Source of the DNA: an uncultured bacterium
GTDB taxonomy: Bacteria > Cloacimonadota > Cloacimonadia > Cloacimonadales > Cloacimonadaceae
Assembly (NCBI GenBank): GCA_937924555.1
Contig: CALDSN010000172.1
Coordinates: forward strand, 1 to 6,519
Reading direction: 5' to 3'
DNA length: 6,519 nucleotides
The position numbers and the translations under genes are program-made. This document shows, piece by piece, positions 4,825 through 6,519 of this stretch. The stretch's first letter is position 1, and each line of letters begins with the position of its first letter. Below the pieces are notes generated by a model. That model had not been told where the DNA came from. It did no database searches and worked only from the letters and a program-made list of their open reading frames with translations.

Positions 4825-6519
4825 TTATTTATCCTGCTCATATAGCTTTTTAATCGGTTTTGCCGGGGTTCCGCCATACACCCAGCCTGATTCCAGATTC
4901 TTGGTGACAGTGCTGTTGGCGGCAATAACGATGTCATCCCCGATGGTAACCCCGGAAACAATGATTGCTCCGCTGCCTATCCACACATTGCTGCCGATAA
5001 CCACAGGTTGACGGAAATGGCAAGAGGGCAATGGCTTAACGCTTAAGTCTGCACCGGAAGTATGAATCTGCACAAAGGCAGAGATGGCAACATCGTCACC
5101 TATGGTGATCTTCTCGCCTGCTTCCAGCATCACAAAGTTATTAATGGAGCAGTTATTACCAAAGGTGATGTTCTCGGCTTTGCCTTCAATAATCAGCTTA
5201 CCCCAGATTTTAAGGTTGCGTCCTGCATTAAGCCCCAAAAGCCTAAACCATTTTACCCGCAGGTTCATTCCAATCTTGGAGTCATAACGATTGTAAAGCT
5301 TAACAGCTTTCTTCATAATTGCTTGGGCTTTGGATGATTTGGAGCGAGTTGCCACCGGTGATGCTGCAGGAACTCTTTTTCCGGTTGCAGCAGCCTGACA
5401 AAGCAGATTCACAAAACGCTCTTGGTTGGCTTCTGTGCTATGGTTCCTGATGGCTACTGCGGCTGCTTTTTCGCCCAAAGTCCTGCGTAGTTCTTCATTC
5501 TCCATAAGCTCAATAACTGCTTTGCGCAAGGCGGAAACCTGCGAGGTTTTTATCACATAAGCCCAGTCTTCCTTCAGCGCATATTTGGTTAAGGCAGATT
5601 CGGGATGTGCATAAACCAGCACAGGAGTTTTGCTTATCATATACTCGGATGCCTTGGTTGGCATAGAGAGTCTAACGCCATCCAGCAATTTTGGATTGAA
5701 AGTTAAGGGCAGATACATCAGATCATACTGGGGGTAAAGCCGCAAAATCTCATCGTGCGTAACAAGCCCCTTATGCGTACATTGGGGATAGCTTTCCAGA
5801 GTCTGTTTGTGCACTCCGTCTCTGGTGGAGCCATATAAGTGTATCTCCACCGGTAAGCCCTTGGTTGCTTCGCAGAGGTCAATCAGTTCTTTCATGTTAT
5901 ACTCTTCAAGGGTTCCGGCATACATTATGCGGAAGTTACCGGTGTAATCCCATGAGGTGCGGGAGAGATGCTCAAGAGTGCTGAGGTCAACCGTGTTGTG
6001 CAGAGTGTGAAACTTGCCAAGATAGCGTTTCTCGAATTCTGCACTCATATCGTCCGATATGGCAAGACGCACCGCAGATGCCTGGGCAAGACGTACCATT
6101 TCCTTGTGGAACATAGGTTTGCCTATGGGTGAGAGTATCCCGAATTGATACTTGCGCACCCAATCATCCCCATAATGGATAACCAAAGGTAAACCTGTCT
6201 CTTCCTGCATCGCAAGAATCAAGGGGATTTGGTGAATGCGATAGACCATGGCATATATCACATCGGGCTGGAACTCTTTTACCCACTTAATGAAAGGACT
6301 ATTGATAACCTTGGGGTATTCTTTAAGGGATTTCATGTACACTCTTCCCTTGAGCAGGTATTTTAGCAAGCTCTTTATGGCAGAGTGCTTCTTGATAACA
6401 GAGTTGCCGGCAGATGCGCTCTTGGCTGCCTCTTTGGCGGGATTGCCCAACTGGTAGTACCTTGTAACAACCGATTCATTCTTGAACATCTCAAAATCTG
6501 TTGCCAGGGCAAGATTCTC
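4825..6519 (-). CDS. Glycosyltransferase-LbH acetyltransferase fusion, 5'-truncated (at least 564 aa)
   Basis: Two-domain protein, numbered here from the Met at 6489. Residues 1-365 are a GT4-type glycosyltransferase: QPDVIYAMVYRIHQIPL (74-90), HYGDDW (105-110), LAISDDMS (142-149), IMYAGTLEEYN (188-198), LYGSTRDG (218-225) and SMPTKASEYM (275-284, E282). Residues 366-390 form an Ala/Ser/Pro/Lys linker. Residues 395-554 are a maltose-acetyltransferase-like LbH domain with ITIGDD, likely catalytic H476 (VQIHTSG), VVIGSNVWIGSGAIIVSGVTIGDD and the ending VYGGTPAKPIKKLY. The frame stays open upstream of that Met to the window edge (ENLALATDFE), and no Shine-Dalgarno precedes the Met. The true start is therefore outside, and part of the N-terminal Rossmann fold is missing. 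The protein may add a sugar and acetylate it. Confidence 0.9.
   Translation of the reverse strand, partial: ENLALATDFEMFKNESVVTRYYQLGNPAKEAAKSASAGNSVIKKHSAIKSLLKYLLKGRVYMKSLKEYPKVINSPFIKWVKEFQPDVIYAMVYRIHQIPLILAMQEETGLPLVIHYGDDWVRKYQFGILSPIGKPMFHKEMVRLAQASAVRLAISDDMSAEFEKRYLGKFHTLHNTVDLSTLEHLSRTSWDYTGNFRIMYAGTLEEYNMKELIDLCEATKGLPVEIHLYGSTRDGVHKQTLESYPQCTHKGLVTHDEILRLYPQYDLMYLPLTFNPKLLDGVRLSMPTKASEYMISKTPVLVYAHPESALTKYALKEDWAYVIKTSQVSALRKAVIELMENEELRRTLGEKAAAVAIRNHSTEANQERFVNLLCQAAATGKRVPAASPVATRSKSSKAQAIMKKAVKLYNRYDSKIGMNLRVKWFRLLGLNAGRNLKIWGKLIIEGKAENITFGNNCSINNFVMLEAGEKITIGDDVAISAFVQIHTSGADLSVKPLPSCHFRQPVVIGSNVWIGSGAIIVSGVTIGDDIVIAANSTVTKNLESGWVYGGTPAKPIKKLYEQDK

Noticed and set aside
5314..5316. 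Internal ATG (Met 392) as a separate start for the LbH domain
   Set aside because: No Shine-Dalgarno precedes it, and the frame is continuous with the glycosyltransferase domain, so a fusion is simpler.

Overview
The window is a fragment of a bacterial surface-glycan (O-antigen, capsule or exopolysaccharide) biosynthesis locus. Every credible gene lies on the minus strand, so the locus reads from 6519 down to 1. Base composition is mid to high 40s % GC by eye. Several genes have purine-rich Shine-Dalgarno sites. The sequence looks like a metagenome-assembled contig: bases 1-50 are an uncut Illumina P5/TruSeq universal adapter, so the biological sequence starts at 51. The source could be an anaerobic Gram-negative bacterium (a lineage such as Cloacimonadota or a Bacteroidota relative is possible), but no marker gene here settles this.

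In transcription order: (1) 6519-4825, a 5'-truncated family-4-type glycosyltransferase fused to a C-terminal left-handed beta-helix (LbH) acetyltransferase; (2) 4812-3694, a GT4-type glycosyltransferase; then a 188-base non-coding gap (3506-3693), the only long one, holding a near-perfect 25-bp hairpin repeat (3580-3639); (3) 3505-2993, an LbH acyltransferase whose start is better placed at an ATG behind an AAGGAG site than at the upstream TTG; (4) 2953-1616, a CapK/PaaK-like adenylate-forming enzyme; (5) 1619-561, a GT4 glycosyltransferase overlapping gene 4 by 4 bases (ATGA); (6) 552-76, a second stand-alone LbH acetyltransferase; (7) from 73 down, the first seven codons of another gene, cut off by the adapter. 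Apart from the hairpin gap, spacings are -4 to 39 bases, which suggests one or two operons.

Together the genes suggest assembly and decoration of a repeat unit: three glycosyltransferases add sugars from activated donors, three LbH domains O- or N-acylate sugars, and the CapK-like enzyme may activate a carboxylic acid for attachment to the glycan. No polymerase, flippase, sugar-nucleotide enzyme or initiating phosphoglycosyltransferase is visible; these would lie outside the window. The points most worth following are the GT-acetyltransferase fusion, the hairpin repeat, the pairing of CapK-like and acyltransferase genes, and the gene start abutting the adapter.
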